Of a DNA stretch of 64,000 nucleotides, positions 1-14,300 are shown piece by piece; the first letter of the stretch is position 1, and the number at the start of each line of letters is the position of its first letter. This DNA is from Eremophila alpestris peregrina. Its lineage: Eukaryota > Chordata > Aves > Passeriformes > Alaudidae. The stretch is from NCBI GenBank assembly GCA_009792885.1, contig WMCF01000035.1:3023917-3087916 (forward strand), written 5' to 3'. The position numbers and the translations under genes are program-made. The notes under the pieces are model-generated. The model did no database searches. It was not told the origin of the DNA and saw nothing but the letters and a program-made list of their open reading frames with translations.

Positions 1-1195
1 AAACAATTCTGATTTTCAAAAATACAAAGGGCAGCTCTCCAGAGCAAACACGTTATTGCTGTGAACAAGCAAACTGCAGAGCAGCTCAAGCCATGAACTG
101 TGAAACTGGAGGTTTTGGAAGCAGTGAGGAAGACCAAAGTGGCATTGTATATATGAAATAGGCCACCTTTAATTTCCTCTGACACCAGCTTGGGTAAGAA
201 GGGCCTTCCAGTTGTAGTATGTTGTGTATGTAGTATGCAATTCTGTACTGCCCAGTAATTGTAAATTGTCAAGAAAAATACTGTTCAGTGTTCACCCCAA
301 GTGGCCAAGTGCTTCCATCAGCTTCAAGGGCCACCAATTCTCACTATCACCAGCTTCTGGAGCCAGGAAAGGCTGCCCCATGGAGATCAGACTCTCCTGC
401 ACAACTGGAGTTCTCAGAGTTAACTTTATCAGTTAGCTGCAACAGGAGAGGATGCTGGTGAAGAGCCAGCTCCTACACTTAAGACAGACTAACAGCACTG
501 GTCTCTTGAGAGGACAGCATCCTTCTTGTCTGCTTCTATTAGAAAAGCATTGTTAGCCTCAAGCCAAAGCTCAGCCACTGCAAACTGGCCAGGTTCTACA
601 TCAGAATGATTCAGTTCTAAATTGCCACCATTCACATGAAAGCAGCCAACAACCTGAAGGTCACAAATAATGTTTCACCATGAACTACTCAATACAGTTT
701 GGTAGCCTAAATGTCCCAACGACATGACTCCAGCTCCTTTTACAAAAGTTGTATCTACTAACATGTTTTTCTGTCTCCATCAACACTAGGAACAATTCAC
801 ATACATAAATGTTTTAGCATTACTATATGTACAGCATTTTATAATTCTTCTTATGAAAAAACCCACAACAGCAGCAACTAATTGCTTCACACTACACTCA
901 ATATGTACTGGTGACTTATCATGGCTTAACCCCAGACAAAACCAGGATAGCACTGAACAGCTCTGAAAAATGCCTCTGTCCTTGGGACTTTGCAGCATAA
1001 GGAACCATTACAAGTTATTTATCAAGACTTACTGATAACTTTCTAATGACCAGAGTTTTGAATAAAGAATTCTAATGCTAGAAAATAATAGTTTAAGTAA
1101 CAATTAACAGGAGCAAGGAAAACTAAGAGGCAAAAATAAAGAAATGAAGGTTAAAAATCCCCAGAAAGTGGCAAAAGCAAGCAGTAAATGGGGAA

Positions 1196-1283
<88 letters not shown>

Positions 1284-4200
1284 AAAAAAGACTGCTTAGC
1301 TCATATTACAGACTGCTGATAAAACTGGAAAGCCCAGAGTCACTACCCATGTGGTGGCTTGGTTTTCACTAGCTAGACAAGGGGTCCAAAAAAACCTGAC
1401 AAACCAGGACTGGTTACAGCTGCAAAAGAACAGCGAGACTGAGAATGGGAGTTAAGACATGCTAAAGACCTGAAACCTCTGAGACAGGCTTTAAATCTTT
1501 AAGCTTTAAAAAGTAAGGAGCAAGTTACAGAAAGCTGTTGGCTTTCCTTAGATCATGTCTAATTTTGTAAGACACCAAGTCCTGCGTGTGTCCAAAACAA
1601 TTTGATAGCTGGATGTACCAACACCACAAAAATGGTTATTATTCCCTTTACTCTGATGAAAACATTGTCCCCGGGAGTTTACTGTGGCCAGCTTTCCTTC
1701 CACCCCCTCCCTGAGCAAAAATGTAATTGAGAACTGCCACCCTTGGGATTTATCAACTACTGAAACATGCATTTCCTTCTTTGGAATTGAGAGCCTACTT
1801 CCATGAACTTACTACTATTAGACATTTCATTGGGAATACCCATCTGGACACTTGCCAGAATCTTCCTGCATCTTTTCAGCTGAGCAATTCCACGAGATAC
1901 CAAAAATCTGAGGTCATCAGAAGACACAGGTACTGCTAATACCACTGGGGATTTTATCGAGTTTAATTACTGCTCAGTGCTGCTGAGGAGCTGCACTCCT
2001 CCAAAGGTGACTTCTGAACACTGCCTGCTTTTTCATCAACACAACTTGAGAAATCCTGCAACAAGACTTGCATAGCTACCCTGGGAACTAATAACAGATC
2101 TGGAAAAACCCAAACATACTGCTCTACTTCTCCCACTCTTCAATTTTCAGCGACAGAAGGGAGTATAAATTGTACTTAATTGCAAAATTGTCAGTTCAGT
2201 CCTTGAGTCAGTAAATCATGTTTTTACAATTTCTCCTCATTCTCCCCTCTCTCCTTCCCCAGGGAATGCACACCTACAGCACTAATTCTCATCTCCTTGA
2301 GAAGGGTGTCTTCTCCCCTTGCCTCAGCCCAGAGCCTCCCGAGCTGCCCTTTCCTCACGTCGCTCCTACAGGAGAGCACATGGTGCCTCCCCAGCTCACA
2401 CCCCTCCTCCAGAGTCTCTCAGCTCCTCACTAACACAAATCCTCATTCCCACTCCTTCAGCCAGTCACCTGCCAATGCTTTGTGGGGATCAGTTAGGACT
2501 TTGTGATAGATGGGAAAGAAGAAACCAAATGTGGATGTCTCAGCACCAGGTCCAAGCAGTCCTGATTCCAGATCTTTAAGGTCAACCCAGGAATTAGCAC
2601 ATTTCCTGTGGCTCTCCTGTGATGCTGTCAGAGCAGTGGGTCCCAGCTGCCTGCCTCCTAAATTCATACTTACAGACCCTGACTTTTGTGTTTGGTTTGA
2701 AATATCCTGAAAGACTCTGAAATATTTAAAACTTTGTGATTTCAAAGCCCATATTGTCTGAAACAACTTGGTTCATTTTTTTATATACAAAGCAGACAGA
2801 GGAAGTTGAGCTAACCCCTCTAAAAAGCAGAAAAAGCTGGAATTTTTTTCCTTACTCTTAAACATGCCCACATTTACTTTTTGACTGGGAACTAACACTT
2901 ATATATATGACCAAACACAGTTAGAAAAAGTAAGTCTTAATAAATAATAGAACAAAAATTTTCCAAGTCAATCTACAAGCATCTTCTTTCTTTCTTTCTA
3001 GGCCCTTTAAAGATCTTTTAAAATATGCAATCAATTTTGAGTTCTAAAACTTAAATTCTCATCTTGAAACTGTTAAAGAAAACACCTTTAAAGCCTAACA
3101 CATGCTCATGGACTGCAGTTGGAGGGATACAAAAGACCAACTACTAATACAAAAGAAAACCGTGAACCTAAAATTTTATTGACTGTGCGAGCTGCAATGA
3201 AGCTTTTGAGTTCAGCAATCCACTCAGTTTCAAGATAAAGTGTACCTCTGCAGCCCCACAAGTTCATCTCAAAAACAAATTCCAGCTCCACAACCAAACC
3301 TGCCTTTTCCCCATCTTTGTAGTATCACAAAAATATAAGTACAAAGCTCTACATTATCTGAAGCAATCTGAAGACTACACAGGTTCCTCAGATTTCCATT
3401 CTGGTCTTTTAATTACCTACAGAGAAAATACATCTCCATAGCACTTGTCACAATGAAGTACCTCCCATTGCATTATTGTCATGGACACTTCTTATGACAC
3501 AAAACTCACATTTTAGCAAAAGTAAGAATGAAACATTTTCTAGTTCGCAAGCTATCTTAGAGACAACTGACTGCTCAGAAGTAATTTATTTTCATATTAG
3601 AAAGGATATGTAATTCCATCAGGATAAGGATTTCCCAGGTGCATGATGGAGGTCAATTGCCAAATCAAGTATTTAATGGTAATCTGTAAGTTCACCCCCA
3701 AGTAAATAAACAAAAACATTTGGCACACTACTTAAAGGATTCATCCATGTGCAAAATACCAGATTTTAAATCAGCCAAGCAACCACTCTCACACGGGCAG
3801 AGCCAATTTCTCTCAAATGTTTACAAAGAAGTGCAACGTAGTAATCAAAGGTTTACTCAAGGAGGACCTAAAGTCTCCAAACATGATTAAACGAAACAGA
3901 CAATCCCACTTGGTTTTAGCTTCTGCTTTAGGGAAGGTGATTTCCTGTTTGATTTTGCACTCTTAGCTAACATTGTTTGGCACACTATGCTTTACTTCTT
4001 ATTTGAGAAAACTTAAAAACATGTATTTTATTGGAGAAACGATACAGTTTTCAGTTTAAAACCAGCAATTAGAAGTCCCTAAAGAAGACAAACATATTTA
4101 AATGGTGACTGAACAGGGGTAAACTCTATAAAGATAAAAAAACCTCTTTGTGAAGTAGAGACAGAGTGAAAAAATCTTTCAGCAGCTACCAGGACCCCAG

Positions 4201-7035
4201 TTATTTCCCTTGAGCAGCCTGTCCAGCTGTTTACTTCCCTCCGTGTGGCACAGATAAATACTTATAGAAGTGTCAGCTCTACATTGGCCAGCCAGTCACA
4301 AGAACTGCTGGTATAAATAACAAGCTGAGTTCCCATCAGAGTTCACACATGGCCTTTGAAGTACAAAAGGAGGCAATATTTAAACTGAGAAGGAAGAAAA
4401 CACAAAGTAATGGTACACGTTGCACACATTAAAATGGATGAAGGAACACTCATCATACTGTAGTGAGTGGTCTGTATGCTGATTTCTGAAACTTTATACA
4501 AAATTATGTTGCTAAATTAGCTTCTTCACTTCCTTCACAACAGTGGCATACTGGAAAAAAAGAAATTAGCAAACACCACTACTAAGACATTATTGATTAG
4601 AAATAATTTGCATCTCCAACAAGCATTCAGGTGATGTGCATTTCATTAGCCTCCTCTTCCAAACAATACTAAAATTACATGTACCACTGTAAGCTATCAT
4701 TTTTACATACACTAATGGTAATATAAAAAACTTATTCAACTCTATAGGTTCAGTCAAAGGGATGTTTGAGATTTTTTTTTCTTTAAAGAATAAAGGTATT
4801 TTACATAACATGGACTGTTTCACTTGGGTATTTAAAATACATAATCCAACACTCCTCACTACCACATGTACATCTTGCCAGAAACAAAAAGTGACTTGAC
4901 TCATCTACCTACAATATCTCCAGTGAAAAGGAGTAAAACTCCCAAATGGAACAAGAAGAGCAGAGGGGTGGTCAAACTTCCTACAGGGAGATATTAGAAT
5001 AAAACTGATTACAATAAAATAGCTGAATAGATGTTCAAACAAGAACCTTTCCATCACAGTTACCCTCAGCCATTAACTCTTTGTAAAACACATCCAGGAC
5101 AAACTCACAAAGAGCAGGAATTACCAGAGACTTTCAGTGGACACACAAGCAGTCTCATGACTAATTACCCTAACACCTCTTCAGGGGGGTGCTGGAACAT
5201 ATACAACAGCATTTGAAGGCTCAGGTCCACTACCTATCTATGGGTTACTATTAATTAAACTCACTGCCAGCAATCTCCTGTGAACTAATTTTTAGTTTAT
5301 CACATGGAAAACAAATTCATAACTCTCAAAGTTAGCTCTTTAGTAACCACTGATAAAGGAAATCAGTAACATTTTAAAACTGATCATATCAGAGAAACAC
5401 CTTTCCCCACAGAGATTTAACTCAGTTAAGCCTCCTGAACACAAACAGGATATAGCTCACTTTGACAATCAAATTACTTTTTCCTTGAGAACTCAGTGTT
5501 GTGAAACATTCTTCAATTCCAACTTGCATTTTAAAAATGAAGACTATTACTACGTCCAACACATACTTGTTTTTTTTTTTTTTCTACCTTTCATGATTTA
5601 CACCTTTGATTTTAAGCCCGAGGAGTGCTGGGAGCCCAGTACCATTAATCCATCTTCTGAACAAGACAAGAATGAGCTTTACTCTAACCATACAAAGCCA
5701 TCATGGGTGCCATTCTGTAAGGCAGTGAGTGCCCTCATCTCCCATTGATGTCAGACCACATAATGTTTCAAGTATTGAGGTCTATTGTTCAGTCCATTTC
5801 TCCCCCATCTTGTGAGGTCCTGCCATATATTCATTAGAAAAGGCCATACACAACACTACACTGAAATAAAACAAAACCTAAGACCCCCAAGCATTTGTGT
5901 TTCCGGAACTCTTACCATCCACAATTCAAGTAAGGGCAGAGTACACAGTGCAACCACACACCCAAGGACTATTTTACAGAGAGAAACAGCTCTTAAATGG
6001 CTTTATTTTCTTAAAGAAATGGTATAGTTTGTAAGAGTCAGGAAGCCCTCCCAATGCATTTCCTCATGTAAATAGGTAGTGATACTGTAAATCTCGAATC
6101 CAGTAACAACACCAAAGAGAGACCCCCGTATCTCTGAATCAGTCAACTTGGTTGCACTGGACAAGAACAGTTACACATCACTATAATACAGAATTATCAT
6201 TTACTACAATTTCACATTTAGAAACAAAGCTGCACTTGCAAGGCCTTATATACTGTCACCTATTATTATTTTAAAACTTTGGTTTGTATGCATAAAAGTA
6301 GGCTGTGACTCGTTTTGGAGGGAGGAGAATAGGGAGAAACCTGTGGATCAAAGCCCAACTTACTTAAGGAGGTATTTTACACCCAAAACCTTCTCGCCTG
6401 GATTTGCAGTTAAATCAATGTTCTAACTTGCTCTAATCAATGCTTTTCCCTGTTCTAACCACCAAGAAGAGTAACAACAATACAGCCTCAAAAAAACACA
6501 TGGTTGTCCGGAGAAAAAGACTTACACTATTTACTCAAAGGCACATCTGCTGAAGCGCTGCCAGCCGGCCAACTCCGGCGGAGTGGCTGCACAGGGAGCT
6601 TCAGTTTTGCCCGGTCAAGAAGCGGCTGTGTAACACCGCCGCCGCTGGGGCTCAAGGGAGAAAAGCCCTCTCGGGTTCGGTTTTCCCGAGTCCCAAGGCG
6701 ACACCCGACTTCGGGGAACGGCAGCAGCCGCAAGAACCAGGCTAGGCTGGCCTCTCCAAAAGGGCAAGGCGCAGCATCCGCGGCACCTCTCGGGGACCAG
6801 CACCAGCGCTCCCGCCAGCAGAAAAAGCGAAAGGGTCGGAAGCACAAAACAAACATCGAGAGCCCAAGAGCAAACACGGGAGAGTTTTATTCTCCACCGG
6901 AAAAGGAGGACCCCCGCCCGCTCCCTTCCCACCTTGGGGCGGGGGGCCCCGAGGGGCCCGCGCTGCCCGCGGGGGTGGGCGGGGGCAGCCGCTGCCCTCC
7001 TCCTGCTCCCGCCCCGCGCCCCCGGCCCCACTCAC
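1..7035 (-). other. DLG5: DLG5 intron 1 (partial, runs off the left edge)
   Basis: The splice donor of DLG5 coding exon 1 lies at 7035-7034 on the minus strand, so everything to its left is first intron. I looked on the minus strand for the next DLG5 coding segment (serine-rich stretch followed by long coiled coil) and did not find it. Short open frames here have no recognisable family. The stretch is AT-rich, with an 85-base poly(A) tract at 1197-1281, a short CTTT run near 2985-3000 and a C-rich patch at about 2290-2460. The last 500 bases next to the exon are GC-rich and belong to the DLG5 CpG island. Confidence 0.8.
1197..1281. repeat. 85-base uninterrupted poly(A) tract (poly(T) on the minus strand)
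   Basis: All bases from 1197 to 1281 are A; a G at 1282 is followed by seven more A. Avian CR1 elements do not end in poly(A), so this is not a CR1 tail. It could be the tail of a processed retrocopy whose body I cannot recognise, an expanded A-rich microsatellite, or an assembly fill. No coding similarity was seen in the 700 bases to the left. Confidence 0.9.
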
Positions 7036-8320
7036 CGGCCGTCTCGGCCGCGGCCGGCGTCCCCGCCACGCCGTTCAGGTAGAGGATGGAGAGCAGGTGG
7101 GGCTGCGTCTTCTCCAGGGCCACCCGCAGGTCCTGGAAGTGGTCCCGTTCCTTGCCCAGCAGCAGGGCGATGAGCAGCTCGGCCTTCCCGCCGCCCGCCG
7201 CCTCCAGGTCGCGCAGGTCGCGGGGGCCGAGAGCGCCGGCGGCCTCCAGCAGCTCCACCACCTTGTCCACCTCGGTCATGGCCTGCGCCAGGCTCTGCCG
7301 GCACTGGGCGAGCAGCTCCTTGTGCTTCGGCTCCATGGCCGCCGCAGGGCCGCTGCCGGCGCCGGCCAAACTTCGCCCGCCCCCGGCCCCGCCGCTCCGC
7401 CACCGCCGCCCCCGGGGAGGCGCGGGCCGAGGCGGGGCGGGCGCCGCCGGCCGCCCTCCTCCGGCACCCGGCGCCCCCGCAGCGGCCCCCGGCGAAACTT
7501 CGTCCGGAGAGGAGGAGCGGAGCTAGGACAGGACCCGGGCCGAGGGCGGCTTTGCTTTCTCCTCTTCCTCCTCCTCCTCCAGCTGGCGGGGGGCGAGCCG
7601 CCGTCAGGGGCTGCTGCTCCTCTTCCTCCTCCGTCTGGCGCCCCGCTCGCCTCCTTTCCGCCCCCCCGGGCGGCGAAACAACTTCTCCTCCTCCTCCTCC
7701 TTCTCCTCCTCTCGCCTGCCCGCGGCAGGGACCGCCGGCAGCAGGAGCTGCGGGCAGCGCCGCCGCTTCCCGGCACCCCGCACCCCCGCGGGGCAGTCGG
7801 GATAACTTCTGTCCGCCGCTCGCCGCAGCCACACGGCCGGGAGGGGGTGCGGGGAGACGGGCTCAGCTCCAGGCGCCTCCTTTCATCGGCGGGCGCACGC
7901 AGCCATATTGGCTACACAAAGCTGCCGCCTGCGCCGAGACGGGGCTGCGGCATCGCATCGCCCGCCCCGCGCCGCCCGCCCGCCGCAGCGGCCGCCGCTC
8001 CCCCGGCCCGCTCCGGCGCGGCTGCCGCCCGCCCCCCGGCCGTCAGTCAGGGCCGCCCGCCGGCCCCCGTGCGGCGCGGAGCGGGGCGGGCCGGGGGAAG
8101 GACCTGCGGCGCGGCCTGCGGGAGGTTCTGCCGCTCCTCCTCCCTCCGGGGCTCCGCCGGGCCAGGACGGGGTGCCCAGCCCGGGTGTCTCGGCGGCGAG
8201 ACAAAGGCGGCGCTGCCGCGTCGGTGACGGGCCGGGGCCGGGCGGGCCGAGCCGCTGCCCTCTCCCGAAGGCGGCAGCGGCCGCCTGTTGAGGCTGCACC
8301 GGAGTCTGCACCGAGCGGCA
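6500..8320. promoter_or_regulatory. DLG5: CpG island and promoter region of DLG5
   Basis: This stretch is very rich in G, C and CpG compared with the AT-rich sequence on both sides, and it surrounds DLG5 coding exon 1. Upstream of the start codon (7337 onward, reading leftward into the gene) there are GC boxes, CT-rich tracts at about 7559-7580 and 7681-7715, and a YY1-like/palindromic GCCATATTGGC at 7902-7912. The transcription start cannot be fixed from sequence alone. High GC creates several long spurious open frames on both strands here. Confidence 0.8.
7036..7336 (-). CDS. DLG5: DLG5 coding exon 1 (N-terminal part of discs large homolog 5)
   Basis: DLG5 is a large membrane-associated guanylate kinase-like scaffold (CARD-like N terminus, coiled coil, PDZ domains, SH3, GuK) working at cell junctions, polarity sites and centrosome/cilium. 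Only the first coding exon is in the window. It encodes 100 residues plus one base, beginning MEPKHKELLAQC and containing QSLAQAMTEV, AELLIALLLGKERDHFQDLR and ALEKTQPHLLSILYLNGV, which I recognise as the conserved N terminus including the CARD-like helices. The ATG at 7336-7334 is chosen because it matches the vertebrate start and has G at -3 and +4. The frame stays open further upstream, but only with a TTG at 7369-7367. The exon ends in the donor G|GTGAG at 7035, leaving phase 1. Remaining exons lie beyond the left edge. Confidence 0.93.
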
Positions 8321-8329
8321 GCTTCAGGC

Positions 8330-11300
8330 GTCAAGATCTGCCTCGTCCCATACCGGGAAAAGCTAAACATCCGAATAATAACAGACTGCTTGGGGGCTTT
8401 GTCCATTGAAATTTGCAAAAACAAAAGTTTGCAAACGAGATCTAAACACTAGTAATAGCTATTGGCTCATCTTCCTTGTGAATTTCTTCAGCGTTTCATG
8501 AATGACCAGAGACCAGGTAATTTACAAATAGAGTACAGATGTGTCCATACTCAGCCGGAGCAAGAGGACGCAGTTGTTTAGCAAACAAATAGGAGAGTAA
8601 CAACTTTTCTGTCTGAAAGTAAATGGGCTGCCAACATCACTTGCGCCAAATGTTACCTTAATTTGCAGTGAGGCAAACAGACTGCAGAATGACCACAAGC
8701 AGTTCTCATCTTAAATTCATATTTCATATGTTTCAGTTACACTGAAAGGGCTTTACTTGGAAGGGGTTGTTAAAACCCAATTACACCAAGCAGGAGCCAC
8801 AATAATTGTCTGACGGTCTCTGGTCAACCAACCCCGTGGTTTATTTAGTGTCCAGAGACCTGGATTCAGTGAGGTACAACGGACTGCCTTTCTTCCCTAA
8901 AATTTCCTGTTAACACACCCATTGGGAGAATTCTGATCCTGAACTGAATTTCAAGCTATTTTATGTAGCTCAGTAGATGATGATTTCTCTCATGTGAAAA
9001 CACCTTGGGTTACATGCATAATTGTGCTATGCATTCTACTTCTGGTGAAGGCAGACAGAAAATAAGAGGAGTTAGGGATTATTCTCAACCTTAAATAATT
9101 ATTTACAACAACACCTGAAACTATGGGGTGATTTTGAAACAAGTATTTTCACATTTGGTCCATTCGTTTTTATTTAATGCTCTTGTAGTCTAATTTCTTC
9201 TAATTTTGCATCCATGGTTTTTACAACAACTTTCTTTGCTATATAAAATACATGGAGATTACCTTTGTTGTCTAAGGACTAACGTTACAAATTCCTGCAA
9301 ACTATGTTAGTTCTAGTCTATTTGAATTTATCAGAAAATCTGCCTGTTTCTCTCTAGTAAGTCGGGCAGTTCAGCCAGTCAAGTAATCATACATTCCACA
9401 AGCGCTAGTTAACCAGTGTGCATTAATTGTTGGCTTCACAGCAAGGGTAAGAAGTGAGAGCTGCCCACTGGAGCCAGTGCCAAGGCAGGTCCCTCTGTGC
9501 CTGCCACAGGACATCGAGCAATGGAAAGCTTTTGGAAGGCACATGCACAGGAAGACTGAATAAAGGTTGAACAAGTTATTCAATATGTCCTTTTTTTAAA
9601 GACTTTCTAATCTCAGCTAATCTCCTTTAACAACATTATTTTATTGTGTATGTGCTTAAACAGTTTCCTGTAAAGGAAAGGAAACTTGCCATCAAATTTC
9701 ATTATGAGGCATTATGTTAAGAGCCCTGCTTTAGGTCGATGCAGCAATTCCCTGCTACTTGAAATAATAAAGACAGTCTTGGTTTCTGTTCTCTGCCTGA
9801 CTGGGCACTAAAGTGCACCTTTCACCACGGGCTGCAGTAACACAGGAATGGCATCGTTCAGGCAGGGCATAACTTGGCTATCTTGAGTCTTACTTCAGAA
9901 TCTAGAGGGAAGTGTTGGCTCTGCATACTGCTACTCCTGCCTTCCTCAGAAGTGTGTCGTAGTCCTTTGCTTTCTCTTCAACAATAAAATGTTCATCTTC
10001 TCATCATGCCTTTCCTGCCCCACCTTTTGCCTGCAGATCCACAGTGCCTGTTGCCCTTCTCAGGCAGTGCCAGGTAGCAGGTAAATCCCTGTTGTACCAT
10101 GTTTCTTTCTTTCTGGCGATAAAATGTCTATCTTTTTGTCATATCTGAGTCTCTAACTCTCAATTTGTCTTGCAAATGGCAAGTCTGCTCTCAGAAAAAT
10201 TCAGATAAATTTCTCATTGCACAAAGGTCTCTTCCATGGGTTCAGCTGTCAGACCCTTGCCTAAGAGAGGGACCTTGCTGTTACCTGACTTACTTAACTC
10301 CATGTAGCCCTTCTCTAGCAAGTGCAGAGAAATTCTTCATAAGACATAGGTATACTTTGAAGACTAAATGATGAAATGGATGCAAATTTATTATGCCAAA
10401 AGTTTATACAGTGACTGAAATTCAGATCACTACAGTACCCCAGAATGTTAATATTTTAGGTACAACGTGAACAGCACAGAGACTTTGTCATGGGTGTAAT
10501 ACAAAACACAAGCAGTTCTCAAGAGGAGCTTGTTTTTTCACATTAATGTAACTGATAGACAATTAATTAGCACTTGCAGGATAGGAAGGTGCTGGTTTAA
10601 TGTTCCAGCAGATGAAAGGATCTCATTTAGCCATTAAAAAAACCCAAAACCATAATGTGAGCAGTCTGGGCACTGCCCAGGGAAAATATTTCACCAGGCA
10701 GTATCGTATCCAGGAAAGGGCTATGCCCATAAATTCTGAGATCCTCAGAGCTCCTGCTGAAGCTGCAGACTGAAGGAGCTGCTGCTGGACACTCACAGAA
10801 GCAAAAGGATCATTTATCTTCCCAAAAATGTCTAACTGTGAACTTCAGGAAATGGTTTAGCTCTTTCTTCACTGAACCTGGGTGACATACAGTATGAGGG
10901 AAAGCAGACTGAGGATTGTATAGCCACTTTTTTTCTTATTTTTTTTTTCTCTGTAGCCATTAAACCTACCAGTCACTTCATCTTGAAGTGCAGTAGGCAG
11001 TTTTCAGATAAAAATTTCTATCATCTTTTCCCACTCTGGGCAAATTAAAATGAAGAAGATGAGACAGTTATTTCAGTCAGCTTCAACAAGCTTCAACAGA
11101 AAGAAAACTCTCTGCTCAAGTTTTTAGATTCCTCCCTGGGCTGTTCAAAAAGTAAATAAAGAACTTGTTTTACTTAATCAGCTTGTTAAAAGAGAAAGCA
11201 AAGGCCTTCCTCAAGGGCAGAACAGCTGGCAGGAAGGGTGTTTGTTTGGGGTGAGGAGGGGGAAAAGGAAAGGGTAGGTAAATTGTCTCCTTCTGGAGCT

Positions 11301-14300
11301 GTGAATACACACAATCACTTCTGTTTCTCACACAACTGCTTCCAAAAACAGGCAGCAAAAGAAAACCAGAAACCGTATGGAGACACATCAGTGGTGATCC
11401 TGCAGGGGTGTAAGAATTTCAGCTTTGTAGGGAAAACACTGCAAGCAAATCCCGAGTACCCATCTGCTTAGAACAGACCAGAGGCGTGATTTAATTTTCT
11501 CTGGGAGACTGGGCTGGCCTGTGATGTGGTTAACTTCCATAAGCAAGCAGATGTCAAACAGCCCCTTTCAAAGCTGTTGCTTGTTATTGGTTCAGTTTCT
11601 AGGTCACTTTTCAAGTCAAGGCAAGAGATTATTTATACCAATCATTTGCTTTTACTTCTTTTAGCACTAATGGGGAGATAAAAGCAAATGGGTGCCCTAA
11701 AGATCCACTGGCAATCTCTATCAACAAGCTATACACAAACTGGGAGCTTGTAAGAAGAAAACCCAAACTGTAGTTGAAGAAGAAAGTCATATATAATACA
11801 AAAGATTCCAGAGAATGCCTCAGCACATTTTCACCATCTTCATTGGTTTTCTGTCACTATTTTCAAATTGGATTTGAATCTAAAGGCTCTCGAAGAAGCA
11901 AAAGGATTTCCTTATGTTCCATTTCTCAGCTCTGCTAAGACTTACATAGGTACTTTTAACAGCAAGTAGTTCCCCGGCTCACTGAAGTACAAGGGTTTAA
12001 GAGTTGAACCCCTGTCAATTACAAGGTAAGTTTTCCAGGGACTCCAGGGGCAGTGCTTGGGTCATAGCACAACTGAACTCAAACAAAACGGGTCCAGAAA
12101 AGTCAATATTCCTCAAAAATTCCAGGGTAGTCCAAGTATCTTTAGTCCAAGCCCAAGGAGCTCCCTGAGGAAATGGAGACAGGTGTGCATGCAAGTGTGG
12201 TTCTCTTTGTCTTTCTACACAAACCTGAAGAGCTCATCCCACAGCTCATCAATTTTGTAATGCTTAAGCCAAGGGGGTAGTCAGAGGTGGCAGCCCATTA
12301 CCTAAAAAACCCCATAACTCAGCAGATCCACATTTGAGAATAGACCAATACTCGGATGTGGTTGCACTGCAAAAGCTCCTCATGCATGGAAAAAGATGAA
12401 CAGGATTGTGGGGAGCTGGAGGGGATTATTATTGCTTCATAATAAATGCTCTAGCATTCTGAATTCATCTGGGTAAGGACACAGGAGAAGCATTTCTAGT
12501 GTACTTTCATGAATTTTGCAGTTTCACAAATGCCTTGTAGATGGTCAGAACAAGCTGGACTTGCAGCAAATCATGTGTCATAGCTAAGACTTGAACTGCT
12601 ACTTGACAGTAATACATGGATTTCTGTTTACATAAATACTGCATAGATTTGATATGCTTCTGATTTGAGAATAAATTTTTACTTTTAATAGTGCAGGATA
12701 TTCCTTGGGCAGGAGAGGGAAGTTATTTTTGTAGGAGGAAAACACAGCACTGGAATGACAATGAGAATAAAGTCAAAAAGAAACCCTTGTACAACTTGCT
12801 GTGGTCAGTTTGCTCAGACAAAGCAGACCATGGACCAAGATGAAACTTAAGACTGAAGGGTGATTAAAATGACAAAAATACTGGACTTAACTAAAATCAG
12901 TTCTGAAAACAGTAACGAATGTGAAATGAAGTAACTCCTAAATTACACTCTCATTTGAAAGGCAAAAGTACTACAGCCTCTGCTTTAGCCTACATGCCTT
13001 GGAGGGATGGGAAAGCCATCAGAGAGTTCCAGAATGAAATAATGTCTCAACGTGGCACAGTGGCAGCTGCATTATCAGCTTCCACAAGGTTTGCTCATCC
13101 AGTTTAAAATGAACTACAGATCTTGAACCTATCTGTTGTGTTTTTCCCCTGCATAACACAAATGTAAAAATTAAACATTCAACAGTTCAAGTTAGTATTT
13201 TTAAAAGAAAAATGGCACAAAAATAATTTAGAACTTAAATTGTTATAAATACCAAGATTTGTAAGAATTGAACAATAAACAAAGAACTCCCAAAATAAAC
13301 AGAAAATCCCCACCTCAATAATAAATGGAAGAGAGTACATCCAGCATGGCCCAGAATAAGGAGAAACATCTGAGACAAAGTCCTGAGTGGCATGGAAGCC
13401 TTAAAAAGGATCTTGAATCAAGTCTGCAGCCATGACATTTAGAGAAGTGTTGTTCAACTGTTTGAAACTTATAAAGATGCATTAACTGGAGGGAGTTTAA
13501 TGGATAGAAATATTTAATATAATGCATATATCAAAGCTCATCCAGTTCTGCTGAGCTCTCTAATTGGTTTCCAGGGGACTTGGATTAAGCCCCAGTTTGG
13601 TAATAAAAAAACCATGCAAAAGAATAACTGAAATAAAAAGCCTCCAAATCTGCCAGGGATATTCCATGAAGGATAAATACGCTTCATCTGCAAGGCAAGC
13701 CAAATATTCTCCTTTCTACCATGGGCTATTTGTAATTCTAGAACTTTTTTCCCTAAACTCACCTTCAGAGCTGCCACCCTCCCCTTCCAAGATCACTGAC
13801 AGCCAAGAGCTTTCACTGCTTTGTCCTCTCCTTTCCCAGCTGAAGTCAGTGTCTGCCTTGCAGCTGACTTCAAGAGCACCAACTACTAGCCTTTCTGACT
13901 TTCTTTAGAAGATGAAAGCATGAAAAGAACTACACACAGCAGATGCTAATCACATTCTTTAATCCCCACATCCTGGCAATGTTATTTACTAAGTACTCCT
14001 TATAACACATACGGTTTTACAAGCACAGTCCCTTCACTCACCTTGATGATTCTATCATCTCCTCTCACAACCATATTGCTCAGGAGAGACTGTTCTAATT
14101 TAAAAGTCTTTAACAGACTGAATCTAAAGTACAAAATGTCTAAAGATTTCCCCAGGTCTTATAAATCCGTGGCAGCAAATTAAGTGATTCTACATTTGCC
14201 AGCTACTTCCCAAGCTGCTATGCTGCTCATCCTTCCCCTATTTTCAACAGAATATATGCAAACACAAGAAAAGGAGAAGACATTTTGTGCCAGCTAAATA

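Noticed and set aside
1..6500. Second DLG5 exon within the left part of the window
   Set aside because: No minus-strand segment encodes the serine-rich stretch or coiled coil that follows exon 1 in DLG5; it must lie beyond the window.
7337..7369. Upstream in-frame extension of DLG5 by 11 codons
   Set aside because: The upstream initiator would be TTG, not ATG. The ATG at 7336 matches the known N terminus and has a strong context.
7097..8227. 376-codon open frame on the plus strand across the DLG5 CpG island
   Set aside because: It is antisense to the true DLG5 exon, consists of proline/arginine/alanine-rich low-complexity residues typical of frames opened by high GC, and has no recognisable domain.
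7552..8409. 285-codon plus-strand open frame, and minus-strand frames of 266 and 166 codons in the same island
   Set aside because: They overlap each other in different frames and have the same GC-driven composition; none resembles a protein family.
13045..13075. A-box-like TGGCACAGTGG as a possible tRNA gene
   Set aside because: No matching B box (GGTTCGANNCC) or cloverleaf-compatible arms follow within 80 bases.
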